64,000 bases of DNA, taken from NCBI RefSeq assembly GCF_004005495.1, contig NZ_RZYA01000002.1, forward strand, positions 558,001-622,000, written 5' to 3'. How positions within the stretch are numbered: the first letter of the stretch is position 1; each line of letters begins with the position of its first letter. A model generated the notes under the pieces. That model was not told where the DNA came from. It saw only the letters and a program-made list of their open reading frames with translations, and did no database searches. Origin of the DNA: Streptomyces antnestii (GTDB taxonomy: Bacteria; Actinomycetota; Actinomycetes; Streptomycetales; Streptomycetaceae). The position numbers and the translations under genes are program-made. Shown one piece after another: positions 8,238 to 16,554 of this stretch.

Positions 8238-9803
8238 CTACGGGTTCGCATACCGGTCGCGCACCTCGCGCCGGAGCATCTTTCCGGAGGGCGTCCTGGG
8301 GAGCCGCTGCGTGAACTCGATCCGGCGTGGGACCTTGAACCCCGCCAGCCTGGACCGGCAGTTCTCGATGAGGCGATCGGCGAGACCCGCGCCGGGCGTG
8401 ACGTCGGCCTCGGGCTGTACGACGGCGACGACGCGTCGCCCCCACTCCTCGTCGGGGACGCCGATCACCGCGACGTCCGCGACTTCGGGGCTGAGCAGCA
8501 GGACCTCCTCGATCTCCGCGGGGTAGATGTTGACCCCGCCGGAGAGGATCAGATCGGTGCGCCGGTCGCAGAGATACAGCCAGCCGTCCTCGTCCACGTA
8601 GCCCACATCGCCCGCGGAGAAGAAGCCGTCGAGCAGGGCGCCCGAGGTCTTCGCCGGATCCTTGAAGTACTCGAACGGGGCGGGGAGCCGGAAGTAGACC
8701 GTGCCGGTCTCGCCCGCCGGGAGTGGTCGCCCCTCGACATCGACGATCCGGAGTTCGCTCCCTGCGAGCGGATATCCGACGCTGCCCGGCTTCGTCAGCC
8801 ACTCCGCTGTGGTCAGCGCTGTGGCAGAGCCCTCGGTGGCCCCGTAGAACTCGGTGAGCACCGGTCCGAGACAGTCGATCGCACGGCGCTTCACCTCGAC
8901 GGGACAGGGAGCGCCCGCGTGTACGACGCTGCGCAGGCTGGACGTGTCGTAGCGGTTCCGAACGGATTCCGGGAGCCGCACGATCCGATGCAACATGGTG
9001 GGAACGGTGAACAGCACGTTCACCCTGTGCCGTTCGACAAGCCGCAGGATCTGCTCGGCGTCCGGGCGCTCGGCGACCACCACGGTGTGGCCGAAGCTGA
9101 GCGCGATGCTGGAGAACGTGCCGGGGGCCGCGTGGTAGAGCGGCGACACCACCAGGTGCACGCCGGGTCCGGGGCGGATGTCGAGGCGGGCCATGAAATC
9201 CCGCACGAAGGGCGTCACCTCCGGCGGCCGGCCGGACAGCGGTTTGCGGACGCCCTTGGGCCGGCCGGTCGTACCCGACGTGTACCCCATGACATCGCCC
9301 GCGGTGACGTCCGGCGGCGGAGTCACCGGATGCCCGGCGAGCAGCTCCTCGTAGTCACGCCACGGGCCACCGCCGCCCTCGCCGCCACCGATGACGAACC
9401 GGCCCTCGTCGGCGAAGCCCGCCTCGTCCAGCGCGGGGCCGGCGGCCTTCAGCAAGGACGCGTCCACGAAGACGGCTTTCGCCTCGCTGTCGGTCACCAG
9501 ATACGCGATCTCGGGAGCGGTGAGATGGTGGCTGACCGGAGTGAGATACAGGCCGATCTGACCGGCTGCCAGGCGCAGTTCGTAGTACGCGCGTCTGTTC
9601 GGGGTCATCGCCACGACGCAGTCACCCGGCACGAGGCCCTCGGCCCGCAGGGCGTGCGACAACTGGTGGCACCGGGCCGCGAGTTCCCCGAAGGTGACCT
9701 GGGTGCCGTCGGGATCGACGACGGCCGTGCGGGCCGGGTACGTCGCGGCGACGGCGCCGAAGCCGACGGGGTGGGTCTGGTGGGTGGTTCCCGTGGTTCC
9801 CAT
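8238..9803 (-). CDS. Acyl-CoA synthetase / AMP-dependent ligase
   Basis: 521-residue ANL ligase. GYTSGTTGRPKGV holds the P-loop, EFYGATEGS the A5 region, and FFSAGDVGYVDEDGWLYLCDRRTDLILSGG the hinge. TPSGKMLRR carries the C-terminal Lys. This set resembles bile-acid/fatty-acid FadD-type ligases more than benzoate ligases; substrate assignment would be a guess. It is the first gene of a minus-strand unit continuing into the thiolase and hydratase. An AACGATCG half-conserved box lies about 75 bases before its ATG. Confidence 0.9.
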   Translation of the reverse strand: MGTTGTTHQTHPVGFGAVAATYPARTAVVDPDGTQVTFGELAARCHQLSHALRAEGLVPGDCVVAMTPNRRAYYELRLAAGQIGLYLTPVSHHLTAPEIAYLVTDSEAKAVFVDASLLKAAGPALDEAGFADEGRFVIGGGEGGGGPWRDYEELLAGHPVTPPPDVTAGDVMGYTSGTTGRPKGVRKPLSGRPPEVTPFVRDFMARLDIRPGPGVHLVVSPLYHAAPGTFSSIALSFGHTVVVAERPDAEQILRLVERHRVNVLFTVPTMLHRIVRLPESVRNRYDTSSLRSVVHAGAPCPVEVKRRAIDCLGPVLTEFYGATEGSATALTTAEWLTKPGSVGYPLAGSELRIVDVEGRPLPAGETGTVYFRLPAPFEYFKDPAKTSGALLDGFFSAGDVGYVDEDGWLYLCDRRTDLILSGGVNIYPAEIEEVLLLSPEVADVAVIGVPDEEWGRRVVAVVQPEADVTPGAGLADRLIENCRSRLAGFKVPRRIEFTQRLPRTPSGKMLRREVRDRYANP

Positions 9804-9875
9804 TGCGGCGAGTTACTCCTGTCCAGGAATGCCCCGTTGGTGGGATGAGCCGGTCGAGACCGAGCAACTACTGAA

Positions 9876-9889
9876 CGAACGATCGAGTG
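9876..9889. promoter_or_regulatory. AACGATCG operator (box A4)
   Basis: CGAACGATCGAGTG keeps the AACGATCG core but loses the final TT. It lies upstream of the minus-strand ligase at 9803. Confidence 0.5.
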
Positions 9890-10000
9890 ATATCGCTCGT
9901 ACGAGGGTGGCCCGTCATGAGGCCATGGTCAAGAGGCCCTGAGCCCCGACTGCTTCCGGGAGGCGGCGAGACGTTGACGCGTGATGCCGCCGTAGCCATT

Positions 10001-10012
10001 ATTGGATCCAAT
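10001..10012. promoter_or_regulatory. ATTGGATCCAAT palindrome, possible GntR-type operator
   Basis: A perfect 12-bp inverted repeat in non-coding DNA, unrelated to the three operator families of the window. GntR-family regulators often bind palindromes with TTGG/CCAA arms, so this may be a second input to the divergent promoters. No GntR of the simple type is encoded nearby. Confidence 0.4.
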
Positions 10013-10193
10013 TTTGCAGCCGTTGAGGACGTCAGCGGCAGGCCTGAGCGGGCCCATGAGCCCGGATCCGGGCAGATCCCGGCAGATCCGGACCGCACGG
10101 GGTGAACCCCGTCGAGACCTCTTCGGCGACCTCTCCGACGCCCCGGACATGGCGTCCACGGGACCCGCACCCGCTCCCACAGCCCCCACCGTC

Positions 10194-10207
10194 TGAACGA
10201 TCGAAAA
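10194..10207. promoter_or_regulatory. AACGATCG operator (box A5)
   Basis: TGAACGATCGAAAA lies just before the start of the hydratase at 10216 and partly overlaps its ribosome-binding region. Repressor binding here would block transcription or early elongation. Confidence 0.55.
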
Positions 10208-10215
10208 GGATCCCC

Positions 10216-10998
10216 GTGGCAGACCTCGAATACTCGGTGCGCGCCCACGTCGCGACCATCCTGCTCAACCGGCCCCACCGGAAGAACGCCTTCACCCTCG
10301 ACATGGTCGAACAGTGGGCGGACGCCCTGCTGGAGGCCGGCCGCGACCCCGACGTACGTGTCATCGTCGTCACCGGCGCGGGCGGCGCCTTCTGCTCCGG
10401 AGTGGACCTGTCCGACTTCAAGGGCGACAAGCGCTCCCCGCTGGGCGAGAAGGAGTTGCTGACCAAGCGCGTCCACCGGGTCGCCCTCGCCCTGGAAGGC
10501 ATCGACAAGCCGGTCCTCGCAGCGGTGTCGGGGCCCGCTGTCGGCGCCGGTATGGACATGGCGCTGCTCTGCGACGTGCGCTTCGCCGGGAACAGCGCCC
10601 GCTTCAGCGAGGGGTACATCAAGATCGGGCTCGTTCCCGGCGACGGCGGCTGCTGGCTGCTGCCGCGCGCCGTGGGCACCTCCACCGCCCTGCGCCTGCT
10701 GTGGACCGGTGACTTCGTCGGCGCCGAGGACGCGCTCCGCATCGGCCTGGTCGACGAGGTGCACGACGACGAGAAGCTCCTGGACGCGGTGTACGCGTAC
10801 GCGGAGCGGCTCGCCGGGCGCCCGCCCGTCGCCATCCAGATGATCAAGCGCGCGGTGCGACAGGGGGCCCGAACCGATCTGCCGACGGCGCTGGACCTCA
10901 TCTCCTCGCACATGGCCGTCGTCACCGCCACCGAGGACTCGCAGGAGGCCTACGCCGCGTTCCAGGAAAAGCGCGAGGGCCACTTCACGGGCCGGTGA
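10216..10998 (+). CDS. Enoyl-CoA hydratase/isomerase family protein
   Basis: 260-residue crotonase. LLNRPHRKNAFTLDM, AFCSGVDLSDF and GPAVGAGMDMALLCD mark the fold. The two classical hydratase Glu positions are replaced (Asp in GAGMDMA; the second reads GYIKIGLVPG). This is common in PaaG/isomerase-type members, which shift double bonds in cyclic or branched enoyl-CoAs. GTG at 10216 follows AAAGGA. It starts a plus-strand operon with two acyl-CoA dehydrogenase genes and is probably controlled by box A5. Confidence 0.85.
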   Translation: MADLEYSVRAHVATILLNRPHRKNAFTLDMVEQWADALLEAGRDPDVRVIVVTGAGGAFCSGVDLSDFKGDKRSPLGEKELLTKRVHRVALALEGIDKPVLAAVSGPAVGAGMDMALLCDVRFAGNSARFSEGYIKIGLVPGDGGCWLLPRAVGTSTALRLLWTGDFVGAEDALRIGLVDEVHDDEKLLDAVYAYAERLAGRPPVAIQMIKRAVRQGARTDLPTALDLISSHMAVVTATEDSQEAYAAFQEKREGHFTGR

Positions 10999-11052
10999 AC
11001 CGGCTACGCCACCCGATCGAGAACAGACCACTCCGTCGAGCGAAAGGCCGCC

Positions 11053-12210
11053 GTGGACCACGCACACCCCCCGACGCCGCCCGGCACAGCGAGCCGCCGA
11101 TCAGGACCTCAGGAGAACTGGCTCGAACTGCGCACGCAGGTACGCCGGTTGACCGCCGACTGGCGGGACGCCGGGCGCTACCGGCCGCGCAGCGACGCCT
11201 GGCTGCGCTCCTTCGACCTGGACTTCAGCAAGGAGCTCGCCGCGCGCGGACTCGTCGCGATGACCTACCCGGAGGAGTTCGGGGGCGGTGGACGCTCCCA
11301 TGTCGAACGTCTCGCCGTCACCGAGGAGTTGCTGCGCGCCGGTGCCCCGGTCGCCGCCCACTGGATCGGCGACCGGCAGATCGGCCCGGCCGTCCTGCGC
11401 CACGGCACCCGAGAGCTGCAGGAGGAGATCCTGCCGCAAATCTCCTCCGCGACCGCGGTGTTCTGCCTCGGCATGAGCGAGCCGGAAGCCGGATCCGACC
11501 TGGCCGCCGTGCGCACCACCGGGCGGCGCGTGCGGGACGGCTGGCGGATCACCGGACACAAGATCTGGACCAGCCATGCCCACCGCGCCACCCACGCCTA
11601 CGTACTGGCGCGCACCGAGCACGCCGCACGCAAGCACCAGGGGCTCACGGAGTTCATCGTCGACATGCAGGCCGACGGTGTGTCCGTCACCCCCATCGTC
11701 GACCTGACCGGCGAGCACCACTTCAACGAGGTGCGCTTCGACGACGCCTTCGTGCCGGCGCACCGTGTGCTCGGCCGGGCCGGCGCCGGCTGGAAGCAGG
11801 TCGTCGAGCAGCTTTCCTTCGAACGTGGCGGCGCCGAACGGGTGCTGTCCAGCTACCCGGTGCTCGTCGACCTGATCGCCGCCACCGCCGAGGCCCAGGC
11901 TCATGAACTCCAGGGGTTGCTCGGCTCGTTGACCGCACGACTGGCCGTCCTGCGCCGCATGTGCTGGGACGTCGCCCGCTCGCTGGACGCCGGTGAGGCA
12001 CCGGTGCAGCAGGCCGCGACGCTGAAGTACCTCGGCAACACCTTCGAACACGACGTCATCGACGCGCTGCGCAGCACGGACCTGTGCCGCGACGCCGCAC
12101 GGGACAGCGTCTTCGGTCAGGCCCTGCTCGCCTCGCCCGGGTTCGGGCTGCGCGGCGGAGCGGCCGAGGTGCTGCTGTCCGTGATCGCCAAGCAGGAGGC
12201 CCGGGCATGA
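11053..12210 (+). CDS. Acyl-CoA dehydrogenase (subunit with FAD-site motifs)
   Basis: 385-residue acyl-CoA dehydrogenase, introducing an alpha,beta double bond using FAD. YPEEFGG is in the N-terminal domain, MSEPEAGSDLA and KIWTSHAHRA form the middle-domain flavin-contacting motifs, and LRGGAAEVLL is the C-terminal helix. The next gene encodes a second, degenerate acyl-CoA dehydrogenase and overlaps by ATGA. This arrangement is known from actinobacterial steroid side-chain degradation, where two different FadE chains form an alpha2-beta2 enzyme. A heteromer is therefore likely here. GTG at 11053 has GAAAGG upstream. Confidence 0.88.
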   Translation: MDHAHPPTPPGTASRRSGPQENWLELRTQVRRLTADWRDAGRYRPRSDAWLRSFDLDFSKELAARGLVAMTYPEEFGGGGRSHVERLAVTEELLRAGAPVAAHWIGDRQIGPAVLRHGTRELQEEILPQISSATAVFCLGMSEPEAGSDLAAVRTTGRRVRDGWRITGHKIWTSHAHRATHAYVLARTEHAARKHQGLTEFIVDMQADGVSVTPIVDLTGEHHFNEVRFDDAFVPAHRVLGRAGAGWKQVVEQLSFERGGAERVLSSYPVLVDLIAATAEAQAHELQGLLGSLTARLAVLRRMCWDVARSLDAGEAPVQQAATLKYLGNTFEHDVIDALRSTDLCRDAARDSVFGQALLASPGFGLRGGAAEVLLSVIAKQEARA

Positions 12211-13232
12211 GCGAGTTCGCCGCGGAGCTGCGGACGTTGATCGACGACCTGGTGTCCGCCGAGGGTGGCACGGCCGGAGACGTCGACCCCCTGCGACTGT
12301 GGGAGCGGCTGCGGGAACTCGGCCTGCACCGGGTGGGCCTGCCCGAGGAGCGCGGCGGTTCGGGTGGTTCGCTCGACGATCTCGTCGTCGTGGTCGAGGC
12401 CCTGGCCTCCCGGGGCGTCGGCGTGCCGATCGTCGAAACGTCGGTGGCCGACTGGGTCGTGGGACATGCTCAGCCGCTCGACGACCGGCTGACCACCGTC
12501 GTCCTGCTCGATACGTCCACCGCACCCACCGACCGGGGTCCAGGTCTGCCGGTCGTGCCGTGGGGCCGCCACGCGCAGCGCCTCGTGTTGTGTGCGCCCG
12601 GCCGTCCGGCGCAGGCCGTGGACATGGCCGGAGCGGTCGTCGAGCCCGGTGAGAATCTTGCCGGGGAGCCGCGCGACGTCGTGACCCTGACGGGCGCCAC
12701 ACCCGCTGAGCTGGCCGGCGCGCCCTCGTACGACGCCGTGCGGCAGCGGCTCGGGCTGCTGTGGTCCGCCGCCGTGGTCGGTGCGGCGCAGGGTGCCTAT
12801 CGGCTGACGAAGGCGTATGTGGCCGAGCGGCGCCAGTTCGGTGCTCCGCTGCTCGAGATCCCCGCGGTCGCGTCCGGGGTCGCGCAGATGCGGGTCGGCC
12901 TCGCCCAGGCCGAGACCGCGCTGGCCCTGGCCCGCGAAGCCGTCGCAGCGGAGGGCGAGACCCCGGCCGACGTGAACGTCTCAGAGTCCGCCGTCGCCAC
13001 CGCACGGATCATGACGGCCGCCGCGGCGACGGACATCGCGCGCCTGGCCCACCAGCTGCACGGCGCCATGGGCGTCACCCACGAGTACCCACTGCACCAC
13101 TGCACGCGACGGCTGTGGGCCTGGCGCGACAGTGTCGCCGCCGAGCGGCAATGGGCCGAGGAACTCGGCCGTCAGGCCGCGGCCGCGGGCGAGCACGGCG
13201 TCTGGACCCGTCTGACGGCCACCGCGTACTAG
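12207..13232 (+). CDS. Acyl-CoA dehydrogenase, partner subunit
   Basis: 341 residues. It has the three-domain outline of acyl-CoA dehydrogenases, but the middle domain is shortened and lacks the usual W-[IT]-[ST] flavin motif. The C-terminal domain is well kept: ERRQFGAPLLEIPAVASGVAQM, the LAHQLHGAMGVTHEYPLHHCTRR segment and the terminal helices. Such half-degenerate chains are seen in heterotetrameric FadE pairs of cholesterol catabolism. The ATG overlaps the stop of the previous gene, which supports equal expression. It is not expected to work alone. Confidence 0.85.
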   Translation: MSEFAAELRTLIDDLVSAEGGTAGDVDPLRLWERLRELGLHRVGLPEERGGSGGSLDDLVVVVEALASRGVGVPIVETSVADWVVGHAQPLDDRLTTVVLLDTSTAPTDRGPGLPVVPWGRHAQRLVLCAPGRPAQAVDMAGAVVEPGENLAGEPRDVVTLTGATPAELAGAPSYDAVRQRLGLLWSAAVVGAAQGAYRLTKAYVAERRQFGAPLLEIPAVASGVAQMRVGLAQAETALALAREAVAAEGETPADVNVSESAVATARIMTAAAATDIARLAHQLHGAMGVTHEYPLHHCTRRLWAWRDSVAAERQWAEELGRQAAAAGEHGVWTRLTATAY

Positions 13233-13250
13233 TCGCCCATAAGGACTAGC

Positions 13251-13262
13251 TTAACGATCGTT
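13251..13262. promoter_or_regulatory. AACGATCGTT operator (box A6)
   Basis: TTAACGATCGTT, identical to box A1, lies 50 bases before the acyl-CoA dehydrogenase start at 13313. The AT-rich AATAATATG just after it may be part of the promoter. Confidence 0.65.
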
Positions 13263-13312
13263 CGAATAATATGCTGCAGCGCGGAACACACCTGGCGAGA
13301 GAAGAGGCTGCC

Positions 13313-14470
13313 GTGCGTCTTTCGGTGTTCAACGAGGATCACGAGGCGTTCCGCGCGACGCTGCGGGACTTCATCGAGAAGGAGGTCGTCCCGGTCCACC
13401 ACGAGTGGGAGGAGCAGGGGCACCCGCCGCGTGACTTCTACCGCAGGCTCGGCGCCCTTGGCGTACTCGGCATCCAGGTGCCCGAGGAGTTCGGCGGCGC
13501 GGGGGAGTCCAGCTTCAAGTTCGCCGCGATCGCCACCGAGGAGACGACGCGGGCAGGCGTGTCCTTCGGCAACTACTCGGTCCACACGAACCTGATCCTG
13601 CCGTACCTCATGACGTACGCGACCGAAGAGCAGAAGAAGCGGTGGCTGCCCGGATTCGCGAGCGGGGATCTCATGACCGCCATCGCGATGACGGAGCCCG
13701 GCACCGGCTCCGACCTCGCCAACATCCAGACCAGGGCCCGGCTTTCGGCGGACGGCACGCACTACGTCCTCAACGGCGCCAAGACGTTCATCACCGGCGG
13801 CGCCCTCGCCGACCTGGTGCTCGTCGTCGCCCGCACCACGCCCTTCGACCCCGGGGACCGGCGGGCGGGCCTGTCCATTCTGTGCGTGGAGTCCAGGAGC
13901 GAGGGCTTCGCGGTCGGCCGCAAGCTGCAGAAGATCGGCCTGAAGGCCTCCGACACCGCCGAGCTGTCCTTCACCGACGTCAAGGTGCCGGTCGAGAACC
14001 TTCTCGGCGAGCAGGGCAAGGGCTTCTCGTACCTCTCGCACAACCTTCCCCAGGAACGCCTGACCATCGCGCTCGGGGGTGCCGCCACCGCCGCCGCGGC
14101 CCTGCGTTTCGCGACCGACTACGTCCGGGAACGCACCGTCTTCGGCAAGCCGGTCGCCCACTTCCAGAACACCAAGTTCGTCCTCGCCGAGTGCGCCACG
14201 GAGGTCGAGGCCGCGCGGCTCATGGCGGACCGCGCCCTGGAGCTGCACGACGCCGGCGAGCTGACGGTCGCCGACGCGGCCAAGGCCAAGCTGTTCTGCA
14301 CCGAGGTCGCAGGGCGCGTCATCGACAAGTGCCTCCAGCTGCACGGTGGTTACGGCTACATCACCGAGTACCCCATCGCCCGCCTCTACGCCGACACCCG
14401 CGTGTCCCGCATCTACGGCGGCACCAGCGAGGTCATGAAGACGATCATCGCCAAGTCCCTCGGCCTCTGA
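13313..14470 (+). CDS. Acyl-CoA dehydrogenase (homomeric type)
   Basis: 385 residues with complete family motifs. These are VPEEFGGAG, AMTEPGTGSDLANIQTRA, KTFITGGALADLVLVVART in the flavin domain, and the C-terminal QLHGGYGYITEYPIARLYADTRVSRIYGGTSEVMK with the catalytic-base Glu in GGTSE. This complete set suggests a self-sufficient short- or medium-chain enzyme. I chose GTG at 13313 (AAGAGG upstream, family start RLSVFNEDHEAFR) over the in-frame ATG at 13271. It is followed after 92 bases by a thiolase and is probably controlled by box A6. Confidence 0.9.
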   Translation: MRLSVFNEDHEAFRATLRDFIEKEVVPVHHEWEEQGHPPRDFYRRLGALGVLGIQVPEEFGGAGESSFKFAAIATEETTRAGVSFGNYSVHTNLILPYLMTYATEEQKKRWLPGFASGDLMTAIAMTEPGTGSDLANIQTRARLSADGTHYVLNGAKTFITGGALADLVLVVARTTPFDPGDRRAGLSILCVESRSEGFAVGRKLQKIGLKASDTAELSFTDVKVPVENLLGEQGKGFSYLSHNLPQERLTIALGGAATAAAALRFATDYVRERTVFGKPVAHFQNTKFVLAECATEVEAARLMADRALELHDAGELTVADAAKAKLFCTEVAGRVIDKCLQLHGGYGYITEYPIARLYADTRVSRIYGGTSEVMKTIIAKSLGL

Positions 14471-14562
14471 CCGCCCGAGCACCCTTCCGCAAGGCGTCCC
14501 GCATCCGAGCCGACGCCTGGCCCCGGCACATCCGCCCGAACGCACGATCAGGAGTCCCTCGT

Positions 14563-15723
14563 ATGCGTGACGCAGTCATCGTCGACGCCGTTCGCACAGC
14601 CGTCGGCAAGGGAAAGCCGGGCGGTGCGCTGTCCGGCATCCACCCCACCGACCTGTCCGCCCACGTCCTCAAGGCGCTGGCCGAGCGCAACGGCCTCGAC
14701 CCGGGCACCGTGGACGACGTCATCTGGGGCTGTGTGTCCCAGGTCGGCGAGCAGGCGGGCAGCATCGGCCGCTACGCGGTCCTGGCGGCGGGCTGGCCCG
14801 AGCACGTTCCCGGCCTGACCGTCGACCGCCAGTGCGGGTCCTCGCAGCAGGCCGTGCACCAGGCCGCGGCCGGGGTCATCGCCGGTCAGTACGACATCGC
14901 GATCGCCGGTGGCGTCGAGTCGATGTCCCGGGTGCCGATGGGATCGACCCGCGCCGACGGCAAGTATGGCGAGCCGTTCGGCACGCTGGTCGCCGAGCGC
15001 TACGACAACTACCGCTTCAACCAGGGCATCGGCGCCGAGATGATCGCCGAGGAGTTCGGGCTCACCCGCGGAGAGCTCGACCAACACGCCCTCGACTCGC
15101 ACGCGCGCGCCGCCCGCGCCGCCGACGAGGGCCGCTTCAAGAGCCAGATCACCCCGGTGACCCTGGCGGACGGCAGCGTCTTCGACACCGACGAGGGAGT
15201 GCGCCGCGGCGGCACGCTGGAAGCGCTGGCAGGCCTGAAGACCCCGTTCAAGGCGGACGGCGTTGTCTCGGCGGGCAACGCCTCACAGATCTCGGACGGT
15301 TCGGCCGCGCTGCTCGTCACCACGAGCGACATCGCCGCACGCAACGGATGGACGCCGATAGCCCGCTTCCACACGGGAGTTGTCACCGGCGTCGATCCGG
15401 TCACCATGCTCAAGGGTCCCATCCCGGCCACCCGCAAGGCACTTCAGCGGTCCGGCCTCGGCGTCGACGACATCGGCGCGTTCGAGATCAATGAGGCGTT
15501 CGCCTCGGTCTCGCTCGGCTGGCAGCGCCAGACCGGCGCCGACTATGAGCGGATGAACCCCAACGGCGGCGCCATGGCCCTCGGCCATCCGCTCGGCGGC
15601 TCCGGCGCCCGCCTGATGACCACTCTGGTCCACCACATGAGGGACAACGGCATCCGATACGGCCTCCAGTCGATGTGCGAGGGCGGCGGCATGGCGAACG
15701 CCACCATCCTGGAACTCGTCTGA
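14563..15723 (+). CDS. Acetyl-CoA acyltransferase (thiolase)
   Basis: 386-residue thiolase. The nucleophilic Cys is at about residue 91 (DRQCGSSQQ), the His is in LGHPLGGSG, and the second catalytic Cys is in CEGGGMANATILEL at the C-terminus. It ends a beta-oxidation pair with the acyl-CoA dehydrogenase upstream. It is strikingly parallel to the thiolase at 7051: the same N-terminal DAVIVDAVRT, the same SMSRVPMG segment and the same ending. A duplication inside the cluster is likely. ATG at 14563 follows GGAG. Confidence 0.92.
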   Translation: MRDAVIVDAVRTAVGKGKPGGALSGIHPTDLSAHVLKALAERNGLDPGTVDDVIWGCVSQVGEQAGSIGRYAVLAAGWPEHVPGLTVDRQCGSSQQAVHQAAAGVIAGQYDIAIAGGVESMSRVPMGSTRADGKYGEPFGTLVAERYDNYRFNQGIGAEMIAEEFGLTRGELDQHALDSHARAARAADEGRFKSQITPVTLADGSVFDTDEGVRRGGTLEALAGLKTPFKADGVVSAGNASQISDGSAALLVTTSDIAARNGWTPIARFHTGVVTGVDPVTMLKGPIPATRKALQRSGLGVDDIGAFEINEAFASVSLGWQRQTGADYERMNPNGGAMALGHPLGGSGARLMTTLVHHMRDNGIRYGLQSMCEGGGMANATILELV

Positions 15724-15851
15724 CCGTCCGGAGCCGGAACACGCGCGAGCGGCCCGCCGAGTCGGCGGTCGCCGCGCGGGACCGGCCCCGGGCCGGGGGC
15801 CTCGGGGACACGTAGACTGATCGCCGTTTGTCGGGCGTGAGGAGGACACCG

Positions 15852-16457
15852 GTGCGAGGCACGGGCCAGCAGGCCATTCTGGACGCCGCCCGGCACGAGT
15901 TCGGGGAGCGCGGGTACGCCGCCGCGTCCATCCGCGACGTCGCCCGGCGTGCCGGTGTGAGTCTGTCGGCGATGTACCACTACTACACCGGCAAGCAGGA
16001 ACTGCTGCACGCGCTGGTGAACGGCAGCGGCCAGGCCTACTTCGACTCCTGCCGCAAGGAACTGGAGTCGACCGGTGACGACCCGGGGGAGCGGCTGGCC
16101 GCCCTGGTGCGGGCCACCGTGCGCTATCGCGCCGAGTACCGCCTGGAGAGCAACCTGACGCTCGCCGAGTGGCGCAGCATGTCGGAGGAGCAACTGGAGG
16201 AGTTCCGGCGCCGGCAGTTCGACGGCACGCGGATGTTCCAGCAGATCATCGAGGACGGCGTGGCCGAGGGCGTCTTCCGCACGCCCCACCCCAACGACGC
16301 GCGGCGCGGCGTGATCGCGATGTGCAACGCCGTCGCCCAGTGGTACCGGGAAGGCGGCGAGGAGGGTGTGGACGAGCTGGCGGAGCGGTACGTGGAGCTG
16401 TCCCTCGTCCTGGTGGAGTACCGCCCTTCGACCAGGCGTCCGCGCGCTCAGGCGTGA
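15852..16457 (+). CDS. TetR-family transcriptional regulator
   Basis: 201 residues. The N-terminal helix-turn-helix is clear: AILDAARHEFGERGYAAASIRDVARRAGVSLSAMYHYYTGKQELLHALV. It is followed by an all-helical ligand domain ending EYRPSTRRPRAQA. GTG at 15852 has GGAGG 6 bases upstream. It is the only intact simple regulator inside the AACGATCGTT-box region, so it is the natural candidate to read those boxes, probably with a CoA thioester as inducer. There is no clear box in its own promoter, which weakens the link. The 3' end lies at the start of a 30-bp tandem duplication. Confidence 0.88.
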   Translation: MRGTGQQAILDAARHEFGERGYAAASIRDVARRAGVSLSAMYHYYTGKQELLHALVNGSGQAYFDSCRKELESTGDDPGERLAALVRATVRYRAEYRLESNLTLAEWRSMSEEQLEEFRRRQFDGTRMFQQIIEDGVAEGVFRTPHPNDARRGVIAMCNAVAQWYREGGEEGVDELAERYVELSLVLVEYRPSTRRPRAQA

Positions 16458-16502
16458 GAGTCGGCCCAAGCCGACGCTCAGGTCTGGGAGTCGGCCCGAG
16501 CC
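16443..16502. repeat. 30-bp tandem duplication at the TetR 3' end
   Basis: Two adjacent 30-bp copies, each beginning CGCTCAGG and ending with GAGTCGGCCC[AG]AGCCGA, with a few mismatches between them. The first copy contains the TetR stop codon and the second is non-coding. Each contains a small GTCGGC/GCCGA self-complementary element. Confidence 0.7.
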
Positions 16503-16554
16503 GAAGTGCACGGTGGATTGGGCCTGATGGGGTGGCTGACCGTCGAGCGGTCGC

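Larger units (their letters stand above)
9804..10215. other. 412-bp divergent intergenic region
   Basis: The stretch between the ligase at 9803 and the hydratase at 10216 holds no convincing gene. It contains two AACGATCG boxes, one near each flanking gene, and a 12-bp palindrome ATTGGATCCAAT at 10001-10012. The local AT content around 9990-10015 is higher than in the surrounding DNA, which suits a promoter region. Confidence 0.6.

Noticed and set aside
7051..8802. Extended thiolase frame reaching back into the ligase gene
   Set aside because: The thiolase family starts at DAVIVDAVRT just after the ATG at 8184; the upstream part is antisense-like, Arg/Gly-rich and overlaps the ligase C-terminus.
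14537..14551. CGAACGCACGATCAG before the second thiolase as another AACGATCGTT box
   Set aside because: The half-sites are separated and the palindrome is broken; it is no better than chance in this sequence.
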